A stretch of 64,000 nucleotides of DNA from the NCBI GenBank assembly GCA_012517735.1, contig JAAYUK010000088.1, positions 1 to 64,000 on the forward strand, given 5' to 3'. The notes below the pieces were generated by a model that made no database searches, was not told where the DNA came from, and saw only the letters and a program-made list of their open reading frames with translations. Every line of letters starts with the position of its first letter. The stretch's first letter is position 1. Position numbers and translations under genes: made by a program. Shown here piece after piece: positions 16,781-25,902 of this stretch. Source of the stretch: Nitrospiraceae bacterium (GTDB lineage Bacteria; Nitrospirota; Thermodesulfovibrionia; Thermodesulfovibrionales; Dissulfurispiraceae).

Positions 16781-17785
16781 TCAAGAGTCTACTCTTTGCG
16801 TCCTTACCCAGTCATCTTTTATGAAGCACAGTATCTGTTTTGCTCGGTCGGTATAGAGATTAATCCCCTCCCAGTTTGGCCGCTGAAGCACTTTTTGCAT
16901 AAGAAAACCATCGTTTCCAAACCAGCGGGGGAGGATACCGCCCAGAAAAAAGCCTCTATCCCTGAGAATATTTACGACAGCCCCGATCCATGGCCATGAC
17001 AATTTCAGCCACACCTGGATGACTGAGCAATCCTTGTCTGCTATGCGCTTTTGCTCCGCATCGAATACCGTATCAAAGTCCATACCGATCTCATTCACAG
17101 TCGTTCGCGCTAATTGTGCAAAGTCAAACACCTGGGTGGTTATTTCGGTCGGTCCGCCTGAAGGGATGCCTGCCTTTGACGGGATCAACGCGCGGCTGTC
17201 GTCAAACCCGTCATAGATATAGCGGACAGGCTCTTCATAGATTTCAGGCACATAAACGTCGTAAGGTCTATGAACAAAAGTCCTGAACATATTGACCGTT
17301 GATACCCGTCCGAGGACAGCATTATTGCTTGCGTAAGCCTCGGCAGGCATAAGGTCGATTTCAATTGCCATTTCTATATGCTTAAACAAAATCCCTGCTC
17401 TTTGCGAAAGCGTATGGTTGCAAACGTTTTCAATAAAGAGCACATCTAATCCGGGGATTGTGGGCGCAGTTTTTACGGCGTACTTGCAAAACATGCCAAA
17501 AATAGGCGTGTTTCGGAAGTCAGGCGAAACCAGGAATAGGCCTGTTTCGTAAACCCCTTTATGGGGCGCTGACCGATATAAAGATGAGAAGCCCACGATT
17601 CTGTTGTCCGGTGTCCTTGCAACGACTGGAATATATTCGTTGTTCTCAAAAGCGGCGACAAGCTGCTCGGGGTTGTAGACTATCTTGACTGGATACCCAT
17701 CCCCATACTCCTCTCTGAAGAGCCGTGCTACACCGGCAGCATCGCCTGGTTTGAATAAATCTATCTTATAGTCAAGTCTGCTCAT
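16781..17785 (-). CDS. GNAT-like acyltransferase, paralogue 2 of the accessory acyl locus
   Basis: A 334-residue protein homologous to the one at 10624-11682: FKPGDAAGVARLFREEYGDGYPVK, VVARTPDNRIVGFSSLYRSAP, IENVCNHTLSQRAGILFK and FGNDGFLMQKVLQRP. The DNA is visibly more AT-rich than the adjoining carboxylase gene, which hints at separate origins for the two. The ATG at 17785 fits the family start; an ATG at 17809 lies just 5' with the AAGGAG inside its reading frame. It ends shortly before the carboxylase and is probably co-transcribed with it from the TATAAT promoter upstream. Confidence 0.75.
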   Translation of the reverse strand: MSRLDYKIDLFKPGDAAGVARLFREEYGDGYPVKIVYNPEQLVAAFENNEYIPVVARTPDNRIVGFSSLYRSAPHKGVYETGLFLVSPDFRNTPIFGMFCKYAVKTAPTIPGLDVLFIENVCNHTLSQRAGILFKHIEMAIEIDLMPAEAYASNNAVLGRVSTVNMFRTFVHRPYDVYVPEIYEEPVRYIYDGFDDSRALIPSKAGIPSGGPTEITTQVFDFAQLARTTVNEIGMDFDTVFDAEQKRIADKDCSVIQVWLKLSWPWIGAVVNILRDRGFFLGGILPRWFGNDGFLMQKVLQRPNWEGINLYTDRAKQILCFIKDDWVRTQRVDS

Positions 17786-17821
17786 GCTATTTTTCTTGCT
17801 CCTTTCCATTCATAACTTGTA

Positions 17822-17850
17822 ATTATACGAACGGCTGATTTTCCCACGAG
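17822..17850 (-). promoter_or_regulatory. Candidate promoter of the GNAT-carboxylase unit
   Basis: On the minus strand a consensus TATAAT occupies 17827-17822, ~37 nt upstream of the GNAT start, with only a weak -35 region about 17 bp before it. Confidence 0.4.
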
Positions 17851-17918
17851 TAAAAATGCGATTTTTTCAGCTAGAGACATTCTCATATGGATGTGTAAAT
17901 CGAAGCAGGCGATGTGGT

Positions 17919-18138
17919 CATTCACTGTCGAGTTCACAGCCTGCAACACACACCCATTATGGAGAAGGATACCGGCAGCAAAAAAGAACAGTCAAGCGCA
18001 CCAGTGTTTGAGCAACTGGAAGTATTTGTTACTGCAGAAACAAATGCGCCCGTCTTCATCAAAGCCGGGCGCAATATTCATACAAGCCAGTTTCAGGCGG
18101 TCAGTGTCCGGGATGTGAAAAAATGCAGCTACTGTTGA
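17919..18138 (+). pseudogene. PPOX-protein C-terminal fragment; contains direct repeat copy B (17921-18035)
   Basis: The plus-strand frame reads FEQLEVFVTAETNAPVFIKA then GRNIHTSQFQAVSVRDVKK, matching the C-terminus of the intact PPOX gene (AETTALVFIEAERYIHVSQF..). There is no N-terminal two-thirds, so this is a remnant of a second PPOX gene. The first 115 bp are the same as copy A at 11981-12095, but copy B extends further into PPOX sequence. Together these indicate insertion or duplication events that brought the carboxylase/GNAT segment into a PPOX-like gene. Confidence 0.72.
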
Positions 18139-19646
18139 GCCACTTCCTCGACAATCGCAATAACCATGTCGCCGATGGTAGCCTTGTCCGGCATGATGGC
18201 AACCTCAAGACCGGCTTTTTCAATGGCTCGCGCCGTAACCGGACCGATTGCAGCGATCTTCACATCCTTCAGCACATCATGCGCTTCGTCGCCCATGATC
18301 TCCATGAAATTGTTGAAGGTCATTGCGCTGGTAAAGGTTGCAACCGTAATACGGCCTTCTTTGAGAAACCGTTTCAGACGTTTGCCATGTTTCTCCGATT
18401 TCACGCCCCGATAGGTCTCCGGCGTATCGATCACCCCGCCAAGAGAGCGGACTTTGTCGGGGAAAAGCTCACGGGCAACTCCGGCGCGCGGCAGGAGAAT
18501 GCGCATGCCGGACAGACTCTTTTTGCCTTCGAGAAATGCTTCGCAGAGTCCTTCGGCATGAAACTCCTCAGGAACAAGATCGACCTTCAGCGCAAATGAC
18601 TGAATCGCCTTGGCAGTTTTGGGGCCGATGGCGCAGATACGGATGCCCTTCAGGTCGCGGATATCGCGGCCGAGCGTCATGAAACGCTCAAGAAAATAGT
18701 TGAATCCGTTGGCGCTGGTAAAGACCAGCCAGTTATAAGACTCGATCTGTTCAATCGCTGCATCAAGTTCGGCGTAATCAGCAGGCGGCACAATCTCAAC
18801 AGTCGGAAACTCGAACAGCTCGGCGCCGAGATCTTCCAATACACCGTACTCATCCGTATATTCCCGCGTAATCAGGATGCGCTGACCGAAGAGCGGTTTT
18901 TTCTCATACCAAGACAGGACGGGCCGAAGTTTCACGACATCGCCGACAACCATGACCGCAGGAGGTTTGATGCCCTGTTCAGTTGCGAGATCCGCAATGG
19001 TACCGACCGTGCCGACAATGGTTTTCTGGTCAGGCCGGGTTCCCCAGCGCACCAGTGCAGCAGGTGTTTCAGGGTTTTTGCCGTGTTTGATCAACTGGGC
19101 CGTTATACCATGCAGATTTTTTACTCCCATGAGAAAAACCAGGGTATCGAAACTCTTTGCAATCGCATCCCAGTTCATGGTGCTGTCCGACTTTGTGGCA
19201 TCCTCGTTGCCGGTGATAACCGCAAACGACGAGGAGTACTTCCGGTGGGTGAGCGGGATTCCGGCGTAGGCCGGTGCTGCGATGGAAGAGCTTACACCGG
19301 GAATGATCTCAAACGGTATGCCTTCGGCGGCGAGCACTTCAGCCTCTTCGCCGCCCCTGCCGAACACAAACGGATCGCCGCCTTTCAACCGGCAGACGAT
19401 TTTTCCCTGTTTGGCCTGATCCACAAGCGCCTGATTGATCTGGTCCTGCGTCATCGCATGGTGGCCGCCGCGTTTGCCGGCATAGATGAATTCCGCATCG
19501 TGCTTTATGTAGGTTAGAATCTGCGAGTTGAGGTGAAAGTCGTATACCACCGCATCCGCTTTCTGGAGACAGCGAATGCCTTTGATGGTAAAAAGCCCGA
19601 TGTCGCCGGGGCCTGCGCCGATAAGATAGACGATGCCGCGATCCAT
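18129..19646 (-). CDS. Fused uroporphyrinogen-III C-methyltransferase / uroporphyrinogen-III synthase (CobA-HemD)
   Basis: 505 residues. Residues 1-245 are SUMT (YLIGAGPGDIGLFTIKG, VCRLKGGDPFVFGRGGEE, IPFEIIPGVSSSIAAPAYAG, LVFLMGV), which methylates uroporphyrinogen III to precorrin-2/sirohydrochlorin precursors. Residues ~250-505 are HemD (GQRILITREYTDEYGVLEDLGAELFEFP, WLVFTSANGFNYFLE, TFTSAMTFNNF), which cyclises hydroxymethylbilane. The fusion thus makes and methylates urogen III for sirohaem, cobalamin or haem via the sirohaem route. It is last in the hem operon, two bases after hemC. Confidence 0.95.
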   Translation of the reverse strand: MDRGIVYLIGAGPGDIGLFTIKGIRCLQKADAVVYDFHLNSQILTYIKHDAEFIYAGKRGGHHAMTQDQINQALVDQAKQGKIVCRLKGGDPFVFGRGGEEAEVLAAEGIPFEIIPGVSSSIAAPAYAGIPLTHRKYSSSFAVITGNEDATKSDSTMNWDAIAKSFDTLVFLMGVKNLHGITAQLIKHGKNPETPAALVRWGTRPDQKTIVGTVGTIADLATEQGIKPPAVMVVGDVVKLRPVLSWYEKKPLFGQRILITREYTDEYGVLEDLGAELFEFPTVEIVPPADYAELDAAIEQIESYNWLVFTSANGFNYFLERFMTLGRDIRDLKGIRICAIGPKTAKAIQSFALKVDLVPEEFHAEGLCEAFLEGKKSLSGMRILLPRAGVARELFPDKVRSLGGVIDTPETYRGVKSEKHGKRLKRFLKEGRITVATFTSAMTFNNFMEIMGDEAHDVLKDVKIAAIGPVTARAIEKAGLEVAIMPDKATIGDMVIAIVEEVAQQ

Positions 19647-19648
19647 GG

Positions 19649-20623
19649 TTATGACGTTCCTTTCGGTGTTCTTCCGTATACTTCGCAGAGAATGCTGTCC
19701 GCGCCGTTGCGCAGCAGCCTCTCGGCCAAAGCAGTGCCCAGCGCTTCAGGATCTGCCGGGCTTCCGGTCATGATATCCCGCACCAGTATCGTGCCATTGA
19801 TACTGCCGACGAGTCCGCTCACGGTAATGTGGGTATCCTGCATGGTTGCATATCCGGCAATCGGGACCTGACAGCCGCCTTCGAGCCGTTTCAGCAGTGC
19901 GCGTTCGGCACGAACGCAGGTAGCAGTGGCCGGATGATTCAGTGGTGCGATGAGCGCATTCGTATCAGCATCATCTTTGCGGCATTCGATGCCGACCGCT
20001 CCCTGCCCGATGGCTGGCAGGCTGATATCCGGCGCAAGGATTTCGGTAATACGGTCATGCCATCCCAGCCGCTTGACTCCCGCTGCAGCAAGAATAATGG
20101 CATCAAATTGTCCTTCGTCGAGCTTGCGCAGCCGCGTGTCGAGGTTTCCTCGCAGCTGCACGATCTTCAGGTCAGGACGCAGGTTTAACAGCTGACATGC
20201 GCGGCGAAGACTGCTTGTCCCGACGGTTGCGCCGTGCGGCAGATCCCGAAAGGATGCCACAACCGGAATACCATTGCGCAACGGGGCAATAAAAGCATCG
20301 CGAGGATCTTCTCGTTCGCAAATGACCGGAAGATGGAGTCCATCCGGAAATTCGGTCGGAACATCCTTCATGCTGTGCACGGCGATATCGGCCTCACCGG
20401 CCAGCAGTGCTTCTTCGATCTCCTTGACAAACAATCCTTTGCCGCCTACCTGTGCGAGCGGGACGTCGAGAATTTTATCTCCGGTTGTCCTGATTATGTT
20501 CAGCTCGACGCTGAGGCCGGGGTGGAGGGCACGGAGCGATGCCTTTACCCATTCCGCCTGCCAGAGCGCAAGCTTGCTGCCGCGCGTGCCGATTATGATA
20601 CGGTTACTCGTCGTCATCACCAT
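19649..20623 (-). CDS. hemC: Hydroxymethylbilane synthase (porphobilinogen deaminase)
   Basis: A 324-residue protein with [20 protein letters not shown] at the start, the [15 protein letters not shown] loop, [14 protein letters not shown] and [14 protein letters not shown], where the conserved Cys carries the dipyrromethane cofactor. It polymerises four porphobilinogens. Starts at 20623 or 20617 are both possible (MVMTTSNR or MTTSNR). The start overlaps the end of hemA by up to 20 nt, consistent with translational coupling. Confidence 0.96.
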   Translation of the reverse strand: MVMTTSNRIIIGTRGSKLALWQAEWVKASLRALHPGLSVELNIIRTTGDKILDVPLAQVGGKGLFVKEIEEALLAGEADIAVHSMKDVPTEFPDGLHLPVICEREDPRDAFIAPLRNGIPVVASFRDLPHGATVGTSSLRRACQLLNLRPDLKIVQLRGNLDTRLRKLDEGQFDAIILAAAGVKRLGWHDRITEILAPDISLPAIGQGAVGIECRKDDADTNALIAPLNHPATATCVRAERALLKRLEGGCQVPIAGYATMQDTHITVSGLVGSINGTILVRDIMTGSPADPEALGTALAERLLRNGADSILCEVYGRTPKGTS

Positions 20624-21875
20624 TCAGTCCATAGATTTTTTTTACGACAGAGAGAACCGCATCGCGATCTCCGTTTGTCTCTTTCAGGGCTACCGTCGGG
20701 TAGTGGAGCATTTTATTGACAACGGCGCTCAGCAGATAGTCGATCTCGGCAATGGTCTGCTGATCCAGCCCCGGGTGTTTTGCCACGAACTTTTCAAGCT
20801 CATCCTGCTTGATGCCGGTCGCCTTGTCGCGGAGAGCGACGATGAGCGGTACGGAGTCGAGCGATGCAAGCCAGCGCTCGAACTTTCCGACTTCCTCATG
20901 GATGATTTCTTCAGCCTTTGCCGCTTCTTTCTGCCGCTCCTGTTTGTTGGTGTCAACCACCTGCTGCAGATCGTCCACGTGGTACAGGTAGACATTGTCG
21001 AGGTCGTTGATCGCGGGATCAATATTGCGCGGCACCGAAATATCGATGATGAAAACCGGCCTGTTGCGCCGTTCGCGCATGATCTTCTGCATCTGGTCTT
21101 TCAAAAGCACGTAGGTCGGCGCTCCGGTGGAACAGATGAGGATATCGACATTGACCATCTGGGAGAGATAGTCGTCAAACCGGACCGGCATGCCGCAGAA
21201 CTCTTCAGCGAGCTCGCAGCAGCGTTCATAGGTGCGGTTGGCGATGCGGATATTCTGCACGCCGTTGGTGACCAGATGACGCGCTGCCAACTCTGCCATC
21301 TCCCCTGCGCCGAGCAGCATGACCGCCTTGGTCGAGAGTTCGGTGAATATCTTCCGGGCGAGTTCAACGGCTGCAAAACTGATCGACACCGCGTTTTCCG
21401 CAATATGGGTTTCATTGCGGACGCGCTTTGCCGTGGAGATCGCCTTTTTCATGAGACGGTTCAGAATGATGCCGGTTGTTTTCCGGGTGAGCGCATAATC
21501 GAAGGTGTCTTTCAGCTGACCGAGAATCTGCGGTTCGCCGACGACCATGGAGTCGAGGCTGGCAGCAACGCGGAAAACATGGCGTATGGCATCCGCATCG
21601 ACATGACAGTAGAGCGACGCTTCGAACTCCGCACGGGGAGCGCCATGGAATGCGGCAAGATACTCCTTGATCTGATCCGCTGCTGAGTCGGCAGCACGCA
21701 CAGACGCATAAATTTCGACCCGGTTGCAGGTTGAGAGCAGGGCGGCTTCATGCACGTCCGGCAGCGCGTGAAGCCCGCGCAGGCCTTCTTCCAGCTTTGG
21801 GCCGTTAAAGGCGAGGCGTTCCCGGATATCGACGCTCGCGGTTTTATGGTTCAGTCCGACAACGAGAATACCCAT
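20604..21875 (-). CDS. hemA: Glutamyl-tRNA reductase
   Basis: A 423-residue protein, normal length, starting [21 protein letters not shown] with the catalytic Cys in [13 protein letters not shown], the NADPH-binding [17 protein letters not shown] and the C-terminal dimerisation helix region. It makes glutamate-1-semialdehyde from Glu-tRNA, the committed step of C5-pathway tetrapyrrole synthesis. Its ATG overlaps the ccsA stop (TGATG). The adjacency to hemC and cobA-hemD gives a complete early branch except hemB and hemL, which are not in the window. Confidence 0.97.
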   Translation of the reverse strand: MGILVVGLNHKTASVDIRERLAFNGPKLEEGLRGLHALPDVHEAALLSTCNRVEIYASVRAADSAADQIKEYLAAFHGAPRAEFEASLYCHVDADAIRHVFRVAASLDSMVVGEPQILGQLKDTFDYALTRKTTGIILNRLMKKAISTAKRVRNETHIAENAVSISFAAVELARKIFTELSTKAVMLLGAGEMAELAARHLVTNGVQNIRIANRTYERCCELAEEFCGMPVRFDDYLSQMVNVDILICSTGAPTYVLLKDQMQKIMRERRNRPVFIIDISVPRNIDPAINDLDNVYLYHVDDLQQVVDTNKQERQKEAAKAEEIIHEEVGKFERWLASLDSVPLIVALRDKATGIKQDELEKFVAKHPGLDQQTIAEIDYLLSAVVNKMLHYPTVALKETNGDRDAVLSVVKKIYGLNGDDDE

Positions 21876-22687
21876 CAGAAACTATGCACACTCTTGAGCA
21901 GAAAGTTGACACCGAAAAACGTAAACAGCACCGCCAGAAATCCGACAATGCAGAGCAGCGCGGCGCGTCTGCCGCGCCAGCCCACGACCAGCCTGATATG
22001 CAGCACCATGGCATAGATGATCCAGGTGATCAGCGACCACGTTTCCTTCGGATCCCACCGCCAGTAAGTGCCCCACGCATCCTGCGCCCAGAGCGCGCCA
22101 GTGATGATGGCGAGGGTCAGAAGCGGAAAGCCGAAGGTGATGAGGCGGTAACTTATTTCATCGAGCACCTGAATATCGGGCAGCCGCTGGAAGAGTCCCG
22201 TCAGCCGTTTCGCTTTCAGGTGATGCTCCTGGATGAGATACATGACGCCGACGCCGAACGCAACGGTAAATGCCGCAAACCCGAGAAACGCAAAGGTGGT
22301 GTGAAACAGCAGCCATGAGCTCTGGAGCGCGGGCGTCAACGGTTTGATCACGCGCGGCAGCATTGCGGATGCCAGCATGATCAGGAAAATGAGCGGGATG
22401 ATGAATGACCCGAGAATGCCGATACGATACCGGAAATGCAGGACCAGATAAATCAGCGCCGTACACCAGGCAAAGAATGATGCTGATTCATGCATGCTGG
22501 TTATCGGGATCTGGCCGGCAACCGCATAGCGGATGATTATGGCGGCAAGGTGCAGCATGAAGCCTGCAGCGGTGATCCAGACGACGATTGGTGACGGTTC
22601 TTTTTGTCCGCGGAACAGGTCGATGATGCCGATAATGGTTGCGGCAAAATAACAGGTCAGGGCAAATTCAAAAAAGAGCGTTCCCAT
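21875..22687 (-). CDS. ccsA: Cytochrome c assembly protein, CcsA/HemX type
   Basis: A 270-residue protein with about eight membrane segments and the tryptophan-rich haem-handling motif WGTYWRWDPKETWSLITW. This is the signature of the CcsA/CcmC haem-handling superfamily. It acts in the inner membrane in delivery of haem to apocytochromes c (system II), or as a HemX regulator of HemA when encoded next to hemA; here the neighbour is hemA. A multihaem cytochrome at 41276 would need such maturation. Coupled by single-base overlaps on both sides. Confidence 0.88.
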   Translation of the reverse strand: MGTLFFEFALTCYFAATIIGIIDLFRGQKEPSPIVVWITAAGFMLHLAAIIIRYAVAGQIPITSMHESASFFAWCTALIYLVLHFRYRIGILGSFIIPLIFLIMLASAMLPRVIKPLTPALQSSWLLFHTTFAFLGFAAFTVAFGVGVMYLIQEHHLKAKRLTGLFQRLPDIQVLDEISYRLITFGFPLLTLAIITGALWAQDAWGTYWRWDPKETWSLITWIIYAMVLHIRLVVGWRGRRAALLCIVGFLAVLFTFFGVNFLLKSVHSF

Positions 22688-23445
22688 CAGAAACAGCCAA
22701 GCTCGCAGTGTTTGACTTTGATGCCGAGTTCATCGGCGGTCGCGCCGATCATTGCGTACCCGATACCGAGCTCTTCGGCGATTGAACGGGCGGCAGTACA
22801 TGAGATCCTGCCGTTATCGGCACGTTCCGTCAGAAGGGCTGCAATTTTCTTTTTGATCAGGATATCATCCATGCGTTGTACCAGAAGGTGCAGGGCACCG
22901 GAATCAGTTTGGTGAAGCAGATCGGGCAGGAACACAACAGGAACCCCCCGCGCATTGTCAGGAAACGATCCTCCGGGAGCAACGGCGATCAAATCGGCTT
23001 GCTGCAAGGCTTTGCCGGCAGATTGCTTGACCGGAACGGCGCTGGAACCGACGATACATATTACCGCATCGGGCCGGAGAAACTCAATCGGACTGTTGCC
23101 TTCAACGATCACGACATCACATCCGTCAAGCTGTTTCATGGCATGGGAGATCAGCTCCGGGAGATCTTCCCGGGGAGACTGCACCCAGAGTACCTGTGTG
23201 GCACCCGCGCCATGGTAGCGGGCAGTATCCTTCTCCGGCTGATCGATCAGGTGGGGTGCGTCTGTCAGGGATGCATGGAAGGCGGTTCTGGTGTATTTGA
23301 TTACCCCGACTGTTTTGGGCGGTGCGAGAAAAGACAGTTTCTTGGCATCTGCCGCCATGCGTCCGGACAGATAGCCGACCAATCCTGCGCCGAGGGTTGT
23401 TTTGCCGATGCCGCTTTTTTCTCCGGCAATGGAGAGGATAATCAT
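22687..23445 (-). CDS. MobB-like P-loop NTPase with C-terminal CELGCF motif
   Basis: A 252-residue protein opening with IILSIAGEKSGIGKTTLGAG, a deviant Walker A (GEKSGIGKTT) as in MobB and related SIMIBI NTPases. The central part contains DVVIVEGNSPIEFLRPD and VAPGGSFPDNARGVPV. The C-terminal ~55 residues (RISCTAARSIAEELGI..LGIKVKHCELGCF) form a small extra domain with two Cys at the end. MobB-type proteins assist molybdopterin guanine dinucleotide cofactor maturation; the tail may bind metal or cofactor. It leads the hem operon, with a one-base overlap to ccsA. Confidence 0.72.
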   Translation of the reverse strand: MIILSIAGEKSGIGKTTLGAGLVGYLSGRMAADAKKLSFLAPPKTVGVIKYTRTAFHASLTDAPHLIDQPEKDTARYHGAGATQVLWVQSPREDLPELISHAMKQLDGCDVVIVEGNSPIEFLRPDAVICIVGSSAVPVKQSAGKALQQADLIAVAPGGSFPDNARGVPVVFLPDLLHQTDSGALHLLVQRMDDILIKKKIAALLTERADNGRISCTAARSIAEELGIGYAMIGATADELGIKVKHCELGCF

Positions 23446-23585
23446 AAAGCCAGTGATGCGTGATCAGTGATGCGTAATGAGTAAAAACAAGAAAACCACA
23501 AAACAGCAACCAGAGCAACAGAATCCGAACAAGAGAGGAGTGGAGCTGTTTTCTGACTACTCATCACCCATCACTCATTACTGTC
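23446..23585. repeat. Degenerate short repeats forming an inverted pair between topA and the hem operon
   Basis: Left arm at 23451-23483 contains AGTGATGCG twice, then TAATGAGTA. The right arm at 23554-23583 is the same motif family in opposite orientation (its complement reads CAGTAATGAGTGATGGG). The arms are ~70 bp apart and could form a stem in RNA. A related tandem motif is at 37461-37489. Confidence 0.5.
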
Positions 23586-25886
23586 TTGTATCGTTTCTCC
23601 CGAAACTTCCTGTTTGTAGCCGCATTCCTTGTTCAGGCACGCATGGAACTTCTGGCCGCCTTTCAGCCACTTTTCGACGATGAACGGGGCCTTGCACTGC
23701 GGACACGGCTGCGGAAGCGGCTTGTACCAGGTGGCATAGGTGCAGTTCGGGTAGTTGCTGCAGCTCCAGAACGCCTTGCCGCGTTTTGATTTTCTCTCAA
23801 CGAGATCCCCACCGTCAGTCGGGCACTTCACGCCGGTGGGAACCGGTTTAGTATTCTTGCACTCCGGATACCGGGAACAGGCCATGAACTTGCCGAAACG
23901 GCCGCGTTTGATGACCATCGGGCTGCCGCACTTGTCGCACGTTTCATCGGTCATTTCCGGTTCGGTTTGCGGCTGGCCGCCTTCGCCTTCGAGCGGTCGG
24001 GTGCTTTTGCATTTCGGGTACCCGGAGCATGCCATGAACCGTCCGTGGCGTCCCCACTTGATGACCATCGGGCTGCCGCACTTGTCGCACGTTTCATCCG
24101 TCGGAATATCTTCCGGTTTTACCTTGGTTGTATCTTTCGATGCTTCGATGAGGTCCTTGTTGAACGGCGTATAAAAATCTTTTACAACACGCGTCCACTT
24201 CATCTTCGCGGTCTCAATCTCATCAAGCTCGTTTTCCATGGTCGCGGTGAAGCTGTAGTCGATCAGTTCCGGGAACTTGTCGACCAGAAGATCGTTGACC
24301 ACGACGCCGAGTTCCGTTGGTGAGAATCGGTTCTCGATTTTCTGGACATATTTGCGGTCCTGGATGACCGAGAGGATCGATGCATAGGTGCTCGGTCTGC
24401 CGATCCCTTTTTCTTCGAGTGTCTTGACCAGCGTTGCTTCCGTATAGCGCGGCGGGGGCTGGGTAAAATGCTGGGACGGAACAATATCGGTGTGGCGCAG
24501 AGATTCCTGCTCCTTGACCGGCGGCAGAAGACCGCCTTCTTCTTCTTCGATATCGTCCCGGGATTCGATATAGAGGGCCATGAAGCCGGTGAAGCGGATG
24601 ACCATGCCGGTTGCACGAAGCTCGGCGCCGGCAACCGGTTTCCCGGCATCTTTCAGACCGATGCTGTATGTTGTATGCTCAAGCTGCGCCGGTGCCATCT
24701 GGCTCGCGATAAAGCGGTTCCAGATGAGCTGGTACAGGCTGAACTGGTCTTTCGTCAGAAACTTCTTGATGGCATCGGGCGACTTGTCCGGATAGGTCGG
24801 CCGGATCGCCTCGTGCGCTTCCTGCGCGTTGCCCCGGCTCTTGTAGATCGGAGGCTTGTCAGGCAGATAGTCCTTGCCGAACTTTGCGGCTATCAGTTCG
24901 CGAGCCCACTCCTGAGCCTCAGGCGCAATGCGGAAGGAATCGGTTCGCATATAGGTGATGAGCCCGACCGCACCTTCAGCGCCGAGCTCGACGCCCTCGT
25001 AGAGCTGCTGGGCAACCATCATCGTCTTCTTGGCAGCAAAACGGAGCTTGCGGGCCGCTTCCTGCTGCAGGGTGCTGGTGATGAAGGGTGGATAGGGCGA
25101 TCGTTTCCTGAGTTTCTTGTCGATATCCGCGACATAAAATTCTTTCGAAGCGATATCGGCTACAATCTTTGCAGCATCATCGGCATTGGTAATCAGGAAA
25201 CGCTTGCCTTCGTCCGCATCACGATCGACCACGAGCCGGTCGTTGTACCGGTACAGGCGTGCCGCAAAAGGCTGGGCAGCGGCATCGAGCTGCTGCACCG
25301 AAGTCTCAATGGTCCAGTATTCTTCCTTGTTGAATGCCTCGATCTCGCGCTCGCGATCCACCACAAGGCGCACGGCAACCGACTGCACGCGTCCCGCACT
25401 CAGTCCGCGGCGGACTTTTTTCCAGAGAAACGGGCTCAGTTTGTAGCCGACGAGGCGGTCGAGTATACGCCGGGCCTGCTGCGCATCGACCTTGTCGGTG
25501 TCTACCGCACCAGGATGATCAATCGCCTCCTTGACCGACTTTGCGGTGATTTCGTGAAATGCCACGCGGAAAATATTGTTTTTCTTCGGCTGACGGATTT
25601 CTTCCGCAATATGATAGGCGATTGCTTCGCCTTCGCGGTCAGGGTCGGTTGCGAGAAAGATGCGCTCAGCCTTTTTGGCCTCCCGCTTGAGATCCTTGAT
25701 GACCTGCTCTTTTCCCGGAATGACGATATACGTCGGCGCAAAATTCCTTTCGACATCAACACCGAGGTCTTTTTCGGGAAGGTCTTTTACATGACCGACC
25801 GATGCCTTGACCAGAAAATCCTTGCCGAGAATTTTCGAGATGGTTTTCGCCTTGGCCGGTGATTCGACGATCACGAGTGAACTCAT
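23571..25886 (-). CDS. topA: DNA topoisomerase I
   Basis: A 771-residue type IA topoisomerase: Toprim MSSLVIVESPAKAKTISKIL, SVGHVKDLPEKDLGV, ATDPDREGEAIAYHIAEEI, and the catalytic Tyr in GLITYMRTDSFRIAPEA. The C-terminus has four Cys4-type zinc ribbons (CDKCGSPMVIK twice, CPTDGG.., CPQCKAPF..). It relaxes negative supercoils. The start at 25886 matches the family N-terminus and has GGGAG upstream; an earlier in-frame ATG at 25964 gives a low-complexity extension. It follows the small ORF and dprA, an arrangement also seen in gammaproteobacteria as dprA-smg-topA. Confidence 0.96.
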   Translation of the reverse strand: MSSLVIVESPAKAKTISKILGKDFLVKASVGHVKDLPEKDLGVDVERNFAPTYIVIPGKEQVIKDLKREAKKAERIFLATDPDREGEAIAYHIAEEIRQPKKNNIFRVAFHEITAKSVKEAIDHPGAVDTDKVDAQQARRILDRLVGYKLSPFLWKKVRRGLSAGRVQSVAVRLVVDREREIEAFNKEEYWTIETSVQQLDAAAQPFAARLYRYNDRLVVDRDADEGKRFLITNADDAAKIVADIASKEFYVADIDKKLRKRSPYPPFITSTLQQEAARKLRFAAKKTMMVAQQLYEGVELGAEGAVGLITYMRTDSFRIAPEAQEWARELIAAKFGKDYLPDKPPIYKSRGNAQEAHEAIRPTYPDKSPDAIKKFLTKDQFSLYQLIWNRFIASQMAPAQLEHTTYSIGLKDAGKPVAGAELRATGMVIRFTGFMALYIESRDDIEEEEGGLLPPVKEQESLRHTDIVPSQHFTQPPPRYTEATLVKTLEEKGIGRPSTYASILSVIQDRKYVQKIENRFSPTELGVVVNDLLVDKFPELIDYSFTATMENELDEIETAKMKWTRVVKDFYTPFNKDLIEASKDTTKVKPEDIPTDETCDKCGSPMVIKWGRHGRFMACSGYPKCKSTRPLEGEGGQPQTEPEMTDETCDKCGSPMVIKRGRFGKFMACSRYPECKNTKPVPTGVKCPTDGGDLVERKSKRGKAFWSCSNYPNCTYATWYKPLPQPCPQCKAPFIVEKWLKGGQKFHACLNKECGYKQEVSGETIQDSNE

Positions 25887-25902
25887 AGATTGACTCCCTT
25901 CG

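Noticed and set aside
24468-25862. Plus-strand ORF opposite topA
   Set aside because: Shadow of topA; no family resemblance or initiation site.
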